Below, in pieces: positions 43,738 through 52,475 of a stretch of 64,000 bases of DNA. A program made the position numbers and the translations under genes. The DNA comes from Roseateles sp. (GTDB taxonomy: Bacteria > Pseudomonadota > Gammaproteobacteria > Burkholderiales > Burkholderiaceae_C), in NCBI GenBank assembly GCA_019234295.1, contig JAFALK010000073.1, positions 1-64,000 of the forward strand, in the 5' to 3' direction. The notes beneath the pieces are model-generated. The model worked only from the letters and a program-made list of their open reading frames with translations. It was not told the DNA's origin and searched no databases. Position 1 is the stretch's first letter. The number at the start of each line of letters is the position of its first letter.

Positions 43738-44784
43738 ATGAAAAAGAATGCTGCCGTCCTGGCCCTGCTGGCCGGCGTGAGTGCCATGGCCCATGCCCAA
43801 TCCGAAGTGACGCTTTTCGGCGTGATCGACGTCGCCGCGCGCCACACCAAGAACGGCGACGAGAGCCAGACCTCGCTCGTGTCCAGCGGTGAACAGAAGA
43901 GCCGCATCGGCCTTCGCGGCACGGAAGATCTCGGCGGCGGCCTGAAGGCCGGCTTCTGGCTTGAGTCCGGCCTCAACGCCGACACCGGCACCACCGCAGA
44001 CAGCAGCCGCTTCTGGGGGCGTCGGTCCACCGTCAGTTTGCTCGGCAATTTCGGCGAGATTCGCCTGGGCCGCGACAACACCCCGACTTACAACGGCTAT
44101 GCCAGCTATGACGTCTTCAACGCCAGCGGCGTGGGCGATGCTACCAAGTTCGTGACCCGGCTCGGCACCAATGCCGATACGCTGGAGCGTGCCGACAACC
44201 AGGTGAGCTACTTCCTGCCGGGCAACCTGAATGGCGTCTATGGCCAGCTTTCGGCAGCGCCCGGCGAGGGTACGGCAGGCAAGAAGTACTACGGCGGCCG
44301 GATCGGTTATGCGAATGGCCCTCTGGACGTTTCGGCCTCCTATGGCCAGACCACGGTGAGTCCGCTGGCGGGTAGCACGACCGACAAGTACAAGTTCGGC
44401 AGCCTCGGCGCTTCTTACGACTTCAAGCTCGTCAAGCTGAGTGGCTACGTGAGCCAGGCCAAGTTCGCCGATGACAAGCTCAACATCGCCAACTTGGGCG
44501 TCTCCGTGCCCCTGGGCCGGGGATCGGCACGCCTTTCCTACACCTATGTCGATGCCTCTGGCCACACACCCAGCGGCATTAACGTTGACAAGAATGACGC
44601 GTCGCAGGTCGCGGTGGGCTACGTCTACGACCTGTCCAAGCGCACCTCCCTCTACACAACGGCGTCCTACATCAACAACAAGAATGAGGCGAGCTACGTG
44701 GTGGACAGCAACCCTGCGCTGCCGAGCCCGAACTACGGCAAGAGCTCCACTGGTTACGAAGTCGGCATCCGACACAGCTTCTGA
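43738..44784 (+). CDS. Gram-negative general porin (betaproteobacterial type)
   Basis: A 348-aa trimeric porin. The signal peptide ends SAMAHA; the mature protein starts QSEVTLFGVIDVAAR, a hallmark of betaproteobacterial porins. SRIGLRGTEDLGGGLKAGFW and the terminal GYEVGIRHSF (final Phe for BAM recognition) are visible. It allows diffusion of small hydrophilic solutes. AGAAGGAACCCT precedes the ATG. It stands as a single gene, convergent with LysR. Confidence 0.93.
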   Translation: MKKNAAVLALLAGVSAMAHAQSEVTLFGVIDVAARHTKNGDESQTSLVSSGEQKSRIGLRGTEDLGGGLKAGFWLESGLNADTGTTADSSRFWGRRSTVSLLGNFGEIRLGRDNTPTYNGYASYDVFNASGVGDATKFVTRLGTNADTLERADNQVSYFLPGNLNGVYGQLSAAPGEGTAGKKYYGGRIGYANGPLDVSASYGQTTVSPLAGSTTDKYKFGSLGASYDFKLVKLSGYVSQAKFADDKLNIANLGVSVPLGRGSARLSYTYVDASGHTPSGINVDKNDASQVAVGYVYDLSKRTSLYTTASYINNKNEASYVVDSNPALPSPNYGKSSTGYEVGIRHSF

Positions 44785-44820
44785 GGACATGCACATGACC
44801 GCCGACCTGCGGGCCGGCTG

Positions 44821-45747
44821 TCACGTGCTCGCGTGTCCCATGAGAGCCATGCTGCGCTCTGCATGATGGATGAGGTGGTCCAGGAATGCCCTCGTGCGTA
44901 AGGGCAAATGGCGCCGGCTGGCGAAAGCGGCGACCAGAGTGAAGCGCTCGGAGATCCAGGGTGCCAGCACGCGGCGCAGCTGTCCGCTGCCCAGCAGCGG
45001 CGCCACCACCTGCAGCGCCTGGCTGCTGATACCGGCTCCATCCACCGTGCTGCGCAGTACAGCCTCGTGGTCGTTGCAGGTGAGCGCGGCGCTCAGGCTG
45101 AGCGCTTGCTGGCGGAGCGGATTTGTTTCGTCGGTCAACGTGAGCTCATCCGATGCCAGATCGGGCAGACTCAGGCGTACCAGTGCATGCCGTGCCAGAT
45201 CCTGTGGCTCGCGGGGCGTGCCATTTCGCATGAGGTAGTCGGGCGATGCGCACAGGATGGACCGGCCCTCGCTGACGCGGCGCACGACCGTCTCCGGCGA
45301 GACCGCGATCTTGTCGGTCAGCAAGGTGATGTCGCTGAGTGCAATGTTGCGGGAGGCCTGACTGTCCGTGCGCAGCTCGATCGTCACCTGGGGATGCTCG
45401 CGCCGAAAGTCGGCCACGGCGGGGGCGACCAGATGGGTCGCAATGCCGGGCAGCGAGCTCACGCGGATCGTGCCCGACATATCGATCGCATGGCTGCGCA
45501 CCATCTCCTCGGCATCTGAAACATCCGCCAGGATTCGCTGTACCCGTTCGAGATAGGCCTCGCCGGCCGGCGTCAAGGCAAGGCGCCGCGTCGAGCGCTG
45601 GATCAGACGAACACCAAGTTCATTTTCTAGATCGCTGACAAGGCGCGTGACGGCCGATGGTGAGAGGTCCAGCTTGCGGGCACAAGCGGCGAAGCCGGCC
45701 TCGGCGACCACCTGTTCAAACACCTCCATCGACCGCAGCTTGTTCAC
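44821..45747 (-). CDS. LysR-family transcriptional regulator
   Basis: A 308-aa LysR protein. The N-terminal helix-turn-helix occupies residues 1-60 (GFAACARKLDLSPSAVTRLV then SDLENELGVRL), followed by the linker and a periplasmic-binding-like effector domain (residues about 90-300), full length for the family. It overlaps the acyl-CoA ligase stop by 4 bases and is the last gene of cluster B, so it is co-transcribed with the genes it may control. LysR genes are more often divergent from their targets. The effector is unknown. Confidence 0.9.
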   Translation of the reverse strand: MNKLRSMEVFEQVVAEAGFAACARKLDLSPSAVTRLVSDLENELGVRLIQRSTRRLALTPAGEAYLERVQRILADVSDAEEMVRSHAIDMSGTIRVSSLPGIATHLVAPAVADFRREHPQVTIELRTDSQASRNIALSDITLLTDKIAVSPETVVRRVSEGRSILCASPDYLMRNGTPREPQDLARHALVRLSLPDLASDELTLTDETNPLRQQALSLSAALTCNDHEAVLRSTVDGAGISSQALQVVAPLLGSGQLRRVLAPWISERFTLVAAFASRRHLPLRTRAFLDHLIHHAERSMALMGHAST

Positions 45748-47627
45748 GATAGTTCGCAGGGGAACGCAAAGCGCCCCAGCACTTCGCGGGCGAGCGATGT
45801 CTGCGTCTTGTCCGCCAGGTCCACGAGGACCTGGATGCCGAGCTGCGGATCATTGACGACTTCGAGCCGCGTGGCAGGCGTGCCCGCCTCATGCAACGCC
45901 GTGCGCAGCGCGTCTGCGATCTCGCGCTGCCTGAGCTCGGGCTTGAAGATCTTGCCGACACCGGTCAGGGGCAGGCGCTCGACCACCCGAATTGACTTGG
46001 GCACGGCCGCACGTTCGGCGATCTGCTCCTTGGCGAATGCGAGCAGTTCTTCCTCGCTGGCGCTGGCGCCAGCCTTGAGCTGCACATAGGCCACCGGCAA
46101 TTCGCCCGCATGGGCATCGGGGCGGCCCACAGCCGCGGCCAGTTGCACGGCCGCATGGCGATGCAAAGGGCCCTCGATGCTGGCCGGATCGATGTTGTGG
46201 CCCCCGCGGATGATCAGCTCCTTGCGCCGCCCGGTCAGGTAGAAATAGCCGTCTGCGTCCTGGCGTCCAAGGTCGCCGGTGTTGAGCCAGCGCTTGCCAT
46301 CGCAGCAGTCCACCCACAGGCCCTGGTTGTGCTCGGTTACCTTGTAGCCGCTGAAGACATTGGGGCCGCTGATGACGAGCAGTCCCACTTCGTCCGGCTC
46401 GCAATCGCGGACATAGGCTCCCTTGTCGTCGAGCACCACTGCCTTCATCGCCTGGCGCGGCAGGCGCAAACCGATGGAGCCGGGGCGACGTTCGCCCTGT
46501 GGTGGGTTGCAGCTGCTGACGCAGGTGGCCTCGGTCAGGCCATAGCCCTCCAGGATCCGGATGCCGGTGCGATGCTCGAAACTGCGCAGCAACTCGAGCG
46601 GCATAGGCGCAGCGCCGCACAGGCCGTACTGCAGCGAGCTCACGTCGCGACCCTGCATCGGCTGCTGCAGCAGCGCGGCATAGAGTGTCGGCACGGCGCT
46701 GAAGAAGTGGATGCGATGCTGCTCCACCAGCTCCCAAAAGCGCGTCACGACGGCGCTGTCTCGGTAGCCCAGCGGCGTGCCCAAGATCACATGGGCGCCG
46801 CGCGAGAAGGGAAGCAGGCCGGTGACCAGCACCCCATTGACGTGGAACAGCGGCAGGCCGCAGAAGATGTTGCGGCCGGGCCCCATGCCGTCGCCCAGCA
46901 ACTGGCCGGTGGACCAGGCGTTGGCCACCTCGTTGCCGTGCATGCGCATGGCAATCTTCGGCGCGCCGGTCGTGCCGCCGGTGCAGAAGTACGAGGACAC
47001 GTCGCTCGGAGCGAACTTGCGGCCGCTGACCAGGCGATCCTTGGTTTGGCGGCGCAGGCCGGAGGCGAAATCCAGCACACCGATGCGCTTCGGCAGGGCA
47101 GCGCTGGCTGCCTCCAGCGTCTCGGCCGGCACCACACTGGCCGGGTCCAGCAGCAGCACCCGCTCGAGCGAGTCCACCGTGCTGAGCACCGGCTCCAGCT
47201 TGGCCCAGAGCTCGGAGCCGGGCGCCTGGGTCACGAGCACCTTGGCCTGGCTGGCCCTCAGCAGGTCGGCAATCGCCGCGGCCTCCAGCAGCGGATTGAT
47301 CGGGAATACGATGCCCCCGGCCTGCCCTCCCCAGATCACCAGGTGGGTCTGTGGCAGGTTGGGCAGGACGAAGGCCACCACGTCGCTCGGGCCGACGCCG
47401 AGTTCGTGCAGCAGATTGGCCGTGGCATGGATGCCGTCAAGCAACTCGGCGTACGACCAGACCAGGGGGCTGGCATGATCCTCCACCCGCGCGAAGAACG
47501 AGAGTGCCGGTGCGCTGGGATGGGCGGCGGCGGCGGCGGCGATCAGCTCGTAGCTGCTGCTCGGCAAGGCAGGGGCCGGCTCGGCCTCGAGGGCAAGTAC
47601 ATCGGCCAGGGAAGTGATGGCATTCAT
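45744..47627 (-). CDS. AMP-dependent acyl-CoA ligase
   Basis: A 627-aa member of the ANL adenylating family. The P-loop YFCTGGTTGAPK, GYGLTEAT, TGDLG, GRRKELIIRGG and the catalytic Lys in LPLTGVGKIFK are all present. It activates a carboxylate to acyl-AMP and then acyl-CoA. Length is above the usual 500-560 aa because of the long C-terminal segment. In cluster B it presumably activates an aromatic acid or a side-chain or cleavage product. It is translationally coupled to LysR and follows the MDR oxidoreductase. Confidence 0.9.
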   Translation of the reverse strand: MNAITSLADVLALEAEPAPALPSSSYELIAAAAAAHPSAPALSFFARVEDHASPLVWSYAELLDGIHATANLLHELGVGPSDVVAFVLPNLPQTHLVIWGGQAGGIVFPINPLLEAAAIADLLRASQAKVLVTQAPGSELWAKLEPVLSTVDSLERVLLLDPASVVPAETLEAASAALPKRIGVLDFASGLRRQTKDRLVSGRKFAPSDVSSYFCTGGTTGAPKIAMRMHGNEVANAWSTGQLLGDGMGPGRNIFCGLPLFHVNGVLVTGLLPFSRGAHVILGTPLGYRDSAVVTRFWELVEQHRIHFFSAVPTLYAALLQQPMQGRDVSSLQYGLCGAAPMPLELLRSFEHRTGIRILEGYGLTEATCVSSCNPPQGERRPGSIGLRLPRQAMKAVVLDDKGAYVRDCEPDEVGLLVISGPNVFSGYKVTEHNQGLWVDCCDGKRWLNTGDLGRQDADGYFYLTGRRKELIIRGGHNIDPASIEGPLHRHAAVQLAAAVGRPDAHAGELPVAYVQLKAGASASEEELLAFAKEQIAERAAVPKSIRVVERLPLTGVGKIFKPELRQREIADALRTALHEAGTPATRLEVVNDPQLGIQVLVDLADKTQTSLAREVLGRFAFPCELS

Positions 47628-47651
47628 GGCGTTCGATCAGGACGGCGGGGT

Positions 47652-48680
47652 CTAGGGAAGCAGCACGGCGCGGCCGGGCTGGCCCGTGGTGACATGGTTG
47701 AAGACAGCGCAGGCTTCATCGAATGGCTTGGCGATGCCCACGGGCAGGCTGAGGCGGCCGTCGCGCAGGTTGAGGGCCAGAGCCTCCAGCGCCTGGCGAT
47801 CGGGCTTGAACACGGTCCAGGCGTAGCGGGCCGCAGGCGCGCGCGCCTTGACGCGTGCGCTGGCAGCACGCCAGTCGCGACGCGAGGCCCAGGCGCCGCC
47901 GAACCAGCGCAGGCGGTCGAAATTGCCCAGCAGCGGATGAACGGTCGTGGCCTGGCCGAAGGCCTGCGGGCCCAGCCGTGTGGCGAGCAGCGCATCGTCG
48001 TCCCAGCTGGCGTAGTTCAGCACGGCATCGAAGTCGTCAGGCAAACCCTCGATGCAGCGCGGCCCGCGTTCGACGGAGTGGGCGGCGCCCAGCTCGAAAC
48101 CCAGCTGGCGCTGGCCGCGACCACAGATCGTCGTCACCGAGCTGCCCCAGGACTTGAGCAATTGGGTGGCCAGGCGGCCGAGGCCGCCGCTGGCGCCGTG
48201 GATCAGCACGTGGGCCTGATCGGCGCTCGCCGGGGTCAGCCCGAGGGCGCGCAGCGACAGCCACACCGTGGTGAACGAATAGGGCAGCACGGCCAGGGTG
48301 GAGGCGGCAAAGCAGCCTTCGGCGGCGAGCAGCTGAGACTCGGGCACGAGGGCATGGGTGGCATGGGCGCCCCCGCCACGTCCGGTGGCGAGCAGCCCGT
48401 ACACGGCCTGCCCCAGCGTGAAGCGAGTCACGCCTTCGCCCACCGCTTCGACGCGGCCAGCCAGATCATTGCCCAGCACCAGCGGAAAGCGACCGGCGCC
48501 CTTGAGAGAAAGCAGCCGCCTTCCGTAACCGGCCGCGCGCTTGGCGTCGATGGGATTCACGGACGTGGCGAAGATGCGCACAAGTACCTGGCCGGGGCCG
48601 GGCAGGCGCAGGTCGCGCCTGTGGATTTCCAGGCGCGGCGGCGCGCCGGGGGTTGTGCAGGCGAGTTCAACCCGCTCCAT
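47652..48680 (-). CDS. Zinc-free MDR-family (quinone) oxidoreductase
   Basis: A 342-aa medium-chain dehydrogenase/reductase. The N-terminal GroES-like part (GQVLVRIFATSVNPIDAKRA, then LGNDLAGRVEAVGEGV) is followed by a Rossmann fold with VLIHGASGGLGRLATQLL. The structural zinc cysteines of alcohol dehydrogenases are missing. Family members reduce quinones or enone-type double bonds with NADPH. AGAGGA precedes the ATG at 48680, which overlaps the stop of the hydroxylase by 14 bases. In cluster B it may reduce an unsaturated intermediate. Confidence 0.88.
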   Translation of the reverse strand: MERVELACTTPGAPPRLEIHRRDLRLPGPGQVLVRIFATSVNPIDAKRAAGYGRRLLSLKGAGRFPLVLGNDLAGRVEAVGEGVTRFTLGQAVYGLLATGRGGGAHATHALVPESQLLAAEGCFAASTLAVLPYSFTTVWLSLRALGLTPASADQAHVLIHGASGGLGRLATQLLKSWGSSVTTICGRGQRQLGFELGAAHSVERGPRCIEGLPDDFDAVLNYASWDDDALLATRLGPQAFGQATTVHPLLGNFDRLRWFGGAWASRRDWRAASARVKARAPAARYAWTVFKPDRQALEALALNLRDGRLSLPVGIAKPFDEACAVFNHVTTGQPGRAVLLP

Positions 48681-50328
48681 GGAGATTCCTCTGCGTGCTG
48701 GGATGGGGCACCGGTGTGCTGGGGGCCGCGAGCAGTTCCAGCGCCTGGCGCAGCAGCGCCTCGCAGCGCTCGACGGGACCTTCGGCGAGCACGCAGCGGT
48801 CGGGGCGCACGATGGCCACCCAGCCCAGCGGAGCCTTGCGCGGCAGCAGCGCCTCGTCGAGGGCCTCCAGCCGCTGCTCGGGCGGCGCAAGATGCTGGCG
48901 CTGCGAGCGCTGGCACCATTGCCAGACGCGCCCGCCGGCAGCACTCCAGCGCTGGCGCAGATGGGTCGGCAGCTGCGCGCCGGGGTCGACGCCGAAGCCG
49001 ATCAGTGCCAGGTCTGAGCCGAGCGCATCATCGCTGAGTACCGGTGCGTCAACGCCGGCCGGGCGCACCCAGCCCTGCGGCAACATGGAGCCGGCGCGCA
49101 GGCGCTCTTGGCCGCGGTCGCGCCAGAACAGGCCCTCGTCGAAGGTGTTTTGCGGCTTGACCTTCAGATCCTCGAACAGCGCGCGGCCCGCCGGAACCAG
49201 GCGCAGCAAGCTCATCAGGCCGTGAATGCCGAAGGCGGCCAGGCGGTTCTGCGGCATCACCAGGGCGCCGAGCCTGAGCGCCAGCTGGATGATCTTCTTG
49301 GCATGCGGTCGGCGCTCGGCGTCGTAGCTGGCGAGTACCTGCTCGCCGGCCTGCCCGCGCAGCACCCAGGAGAGCTTCCAAGACAGGTTGGCCGCGTCGC
49401 GCAACCCCGCCACCAGGCCCTGGCCGGCAAACGGTGGCGTGATGTGCGCGGCGTCTCCGGCAAGAAAGCAGCGACCTTTTGAGAATCGCCGCGCCTCACG
49501 CGCGTGGAAACGGTAGACGGCCGTGCGCTCGATGCGGATGCTGCGGCTGTCGCACCAGGGCTCGAGCAGCTTGCGCACTGATTCCGGTCGCTCCATTTCT
49601 TCGGCCTTCTCGCCCGGTCGCAACATGAATTCCCAGCGCTGCCGACCACCCGGCGCGACCATACGGGGCGTCGGGCGGCGCGGATCGCAAATGAATTCCA
49701 CATGGTCGATCGGCGATGGCACATCGAAGGCATCGACGATCAGCCAGTCTTGCTGGAAGGTGCGTCCTTCGAAGTCCAGTCCTAGCGTGCGCCGCACCAG
49801 CGAAGCGGCGCCATCGGCTCCCACCATGTAGCGGGCGCGCACCTGGATGGCCTTGCCGGCCGCGTCTTTCAAGCGGGCGTGCACGAACTGGCCGTCGTCG
49901 TCAAAGCCTTCCAGTTCGACGCCCAGTCGTGTCTGGACGTGCTGGTACTGTGCGAGCTTGCTGCGCAGCAGCTGCTCCAACTCGGGTTGGTAGAAGGTGA
50001 CCAGGGCCGGGTGACCATCGATGATGCCGGCGCTGTTGATGCGGGCGAACTTGCCGAACAGCGGCGAGTGGTACTGCACCTGCGGAATCGCGACCGTTTC
50101 GAACTCGCCATCTCGCACGCCAACCATCTGAAGGATGCGCAACGCCTCGTTGTCGAGCGCGATTGCCCGGGGCTTCTCGAAGATGGCAGGGGCCTTGTCG
50201 ATGGCCAGCACGTGCACGCCGTAGCGACCGAGCAGGTTCGCCAGCGCGGCGCCCACCGGGCCCAGGCCGACCAGCAGCACCTCGGTGTCGACGTCTGCCG
50301 CTTGCCGCGGCATGTTCGCTGCGCTCAT
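48667..50328 (-). CDS. MhpA-like FAD hydroxylase (cluster B)
   Basis: A 553-aa class A flavin monooxygenase related to MhpA. FAD motif GLGPVG, then EKPRAIALDNEAL, the DG motif GADGAASLVRR, and RCFLAGDAAHITPPFAGQGL. It carries the C-terminal domain of about 150 residues typical of the larger family members. The substrate is probably a phenolic acid or phenol to be ortho-hydroxylated before ring cleavage by the extradiol enzyme of the same operon. It overlaps the FAH-family gene by 4 bases (ATGA) at 50325-50328. Confidence 0.88.
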   Translation of the reverse strand: MSAANMPRQAADVDTEVLLVGLGPVGAALANLLGRYGVHVLAIDKAPAIFEKPRAIALDNEALRILQMVGVRDGEFETVAIPQVQYHSPLFGKFARINSAGIIDGHPALVTFYQPELEQLLRSKLAQYQHVQTRLGVELEGFDDDGQFVHARLKDAAGKAIQVRARYMVGADGAASLVRRTLGLDFEGRTFQQDWLIVDAFDVPSPIDHVEFICDPRRPTPRMVAPGGRQRWEFMLRPGEKAEEMERPESVRKLLEPWCDSRSIRIERTAVYRFHAREARRFSKGRCFLAGDAAHITPPFAGQGLVAGLRDAANLSWKLSWVLRGQAGEQVLASYDAERRPHAKKIIQLALRLGALVMPQNRLAAFGIHGLMSLLRLVPAGRALFEDLKVKPQNTFDEGLFWRDRGQERLRAGSMLPQGWVRPAGVDAPVLSDDALGSDLALIGFGVDPGAQLPTHLRQRWSAAGGRVWQWCQRSQRQHLAPPEQRLEALDEALLPRKAPLGWVAIVRPDRCVLAEGPVERCEALLRQALELLAAPSTPVPHPSTQRNLHGAG

Positions 50329-51281
50329 GGGGCGGTGATCCGGGTGGTCTGCTCGCCCAGGTCGATCTGGCCGTCGTCGGTCCGGATCGTGGCCTGGATG
50401 CGGTCGCCGGGGCGCAGATAAGCGGGGTTGAGCGCGCCCTTGCGGATGAAGATCCGCCACTTGGCGGCCTCGCTGAGCAGGTGCTTGAACACGAACATCA
50501 CCAGCTTGCCCGGTGCCCGCGCGGCGCAACCAGCCGGCGTGCCCGTGGCGATCAGGTCACCGGCGTGGACATCGTGCAGGGCCGCCAGTTCGGTCAGAGT
50601 GGCCGCGGGCGCATGGATCATGTCGGAACAGTAGGCATCTTGCCGGACCTGGCCGTTCACCGACAGGCGCATGTGCAGCTCCGGCCAACGTGCCCATTCC
50701 TCCGGGCTCAGCAAGACCAGTCTGGGTCCGACGGGGCCGAAGCCGCGGTAGCTCTTGCCCTTGTAGAACTGCCCCTGAGGCAGTTGCACGTCGCGCGCCG
50801 ATAGGTCGTTCACGATGGTGACGCCGGCCAGCCATTGCGGCAGGTCCTCGGGCCGGACCTGCGTGCCGGGCGGCAGCGAGCGGCGTAGCACCAGGCCGAG
50901 TTCGATTTCGTAGTCCAGCAACTGCACATGGGCCGGGCGCACCACGGGCGCGTCGGCCGCGGTGATGCACGAGGAGGCCTTGGTGAACAGCGTGTTGAAC
51001 GGGAAGTTCTCGACGCGCAGGCCGGACTCGGCGATATGGCTTCGGTAGTTCACGCCTTGGCAGATGAACTGGTGGTGCTCGGTCACCGGGGCGAGCAAAG
51101 TGACCTGGCTCAGCGGCAGCGTGGCGCGTTCGATTGCCAGGGACCAGATCTGGTCCCAGTGGCGCTCCAACACCTCGCCGGTGCTGGCGGCGTCGGTGTC
51201 GAGCGGGGCGATGGTCTGGCCAAACAGGACGCCCCAGCGGGGCAGGTTCTGCTGGGCATAGCGGACAAGGGTGCGTGGCAT
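50325..51281 (-). CDS. Fumarylacetoacetate hydrolase-family protein
   Basis: A 318-aa FAH-superfamily enzyme. The Mg-binding ExE is in LLDYEIELGLV, followed by VTIVNDLSARD and GKSYRGFGPVGP, and the C-terminal GDLIATGTPAG. FAH proteins cleave C-C bonds of beta-diketone-like meta-cleavage products or decarboxylate and hydrate oxo-acids. No separate alpha/beta hydrolase (MhpC-like) is in the operon, so this enzyme may take that role. The region before the ATG is C-rich, without a Shine-Dalgarno sequence, and the next upstream gene ends 39 bp away. Confidence 0.88.
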   Translation of the reverse strand: MPRTLVRYAQQNLPRWGVLFGQTIAPLDTDAASTGEVLERHWDQIWSLAIERATLPLSQVTLLAPVTEHHQFICQGVNYRSHIAESGLRVENFPFNTLFTKASSCITAADAPVVRPAHVQLLDYEIELGLVLRRSLPPGTQVRPEDLPQWLAGVTIVNDLSARDVQLPQGQFYKGKSYRGFGPVGPRLVLLSPEEWARWPELHMRLSVNGQVRQDAYCSDMIHAPAATLTELAALHDVHAGDLIATGTPAGCAARAPGKLVMFVFKHLLSEAAKWRIFIRKGALNPAYLRPGDRIQATIRTDDGQIDLGEQTTRITAP

Positions 51282-51320
51282 GGTGTAGAGGAGGAGGTGG
51301 GGCCGGGCTTGGAGCCAGGC

Positions 51321-52463
51321 TTAGAGCCAAGGACGGGCCGGCGCATCGAGCGCGGCGCTGAGGAGTTGCAGGCGCTGCGGCGTGATCGCCTTGCGGCGAA
51401 TCAGCTTCAGCAGGCGCAGCAGCGTGGGCAGGTTTTTCTGCGGCTTCATCGAGGCCGGGGCGTCGTCGCCCCAGGCCCAGATGCCGGCGAAGTCGAGCGC
51501 CGAGTAGCAGGGCTCGACATCCGACGTGAACACGTCGCCATCGGTGTAGTGCTCGTATTCGAAGCCCTCGGGGTCATGCCAGTAGTCGAACAACTGGCTG
51601 CCCAGCAGATGCCGGCCGATGCCCCACATGTGGCGATGGCCCTGGGCGCGCAGCACCTGCTGGCCCTGGCCCAGGGCATCGAGGTCGAGCACCTCGTAGG
51701 CGCTGTGCTCGTACTTTTCCTCGATCGCGCCGACGATCACCAGCGTGTGATGGTCGGCCGGCTGCGCGCCGAGGTCGAGCCGGCAGAACGCCAGGTTGGG
51801 GCTGCCGTCCGGCAGGTACTGCACGTCGGTCGGAATCAGGCCCAGCACACGAAGGTACCAGTCGGCCATGCCCGCGAAGTCCACCGTCTGCAGCACCACG
51901 TGGCCCAGCCGCACGACGCGCGCCGGCTCGATCGGCGTGCGCACGGTGCGGTTGACCCGCGGGGTGTGGTCCGCAGTGTTGGTCATGGCCGTCACCGAGG
52001 GCCGCAGCGGCAGGGGCTCGACCCGTGCCTGCTGCTGCAGCAGCCAGACGCTGCGACCGCTGGGGTCTTTCAGCTCGATACCGCGCCCGCCAGCCGGCAG
52101 CTGCTGCGCAGGCAGCCACTGCGCGCCCAGTTCCGTGACGTAGCGGTGAAGATCGGTGTCGTCCGACATCAGGAAGGCCGGGCCGACGAAGCGGTCCGCC
52201 GACCCCGCATGCGCGATGGCAATGCAGGGGGCGGCGCCCGTGCCCCTGGCGACCAGGCATTGCGGCGAGGCGGAGACGATGTGGAAGCCGAAGTCACGCC
52301 AGAAGCGTTCGGTACCGGCCAGGTCGCGCTTCTCCCAGCGCAGGAAGGCCAGTTCGATCGCCCGGCCCAGGGCAGGTGGGCGCTTGAGCGGCTGCACGCT
52401 GGGCGGGAGGCGGCTTTCGGAGATGGACTCTACTTGCCGGAGTACGGCACGGTGGACTGTCAC
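51321..52463 (-). CDS. VOC-superfamily extradiol ring-cleavage dioxygenase
   Basis: A 380-aa two-domain vicinal oxygen chelate enzyme of the BphC/catechol 2,3-dioxygenase type. By alignment with H146/H210/E260 of BphC, the iron ligands are likely H188 (RLGHVVLQT), H253 (KYEHSAYEV) and E304 (GFEYEHYTDG). The N-terminal domain is non-catalytic, as usual. It cleaves a catechol-like ring at the meta position. The gene starts with GTG at 52461-52463 and lies 12 bp after the FadL-type gene. The exact substrate is not clear from sequence. Confidence 0.87.
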   Translation of the reverse strand: MTVHRAVLRQVESISESRLPPSVQPLKRPPALGRAIELAFLRWEKRDLAGTERFWRDFGFHIVSASPQCLVARGTGAAPCIAIAHAGSADRFVGPAFLMSDDTDLHRYVTELGAQWLPAQQLPAGGRGIELKDPSGRSVWLLQQQARVEPLPLRPSVTAMTNTADHTPRVNRTVRTPIEPARVVRLGHVVLQTVDFAGMADWYLRVLGLIPTDVQYLPDGSPNLAFCRLDLGAQPADHHTLVIVGAIEEKYEHSAYEVLDLDALGQGQQVLRAQGHRHMWGIGRHLLGSQLFDYWHDPEGFEYEHYTDGDVFTSDVEPCYSALDFAGIWAWGDDAPASMKPQKNLPTLLRLLKLIRRKAITPQRLQLLSAALDAPARPWL

Positions 52464-52475
52464 GGGAAACTCTGT

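Noticed and set aside
46110-49037. 975-aa plus-strand frame
   Set aside because: Antisense to the ligase and MDR genes, which carry full family motifs.
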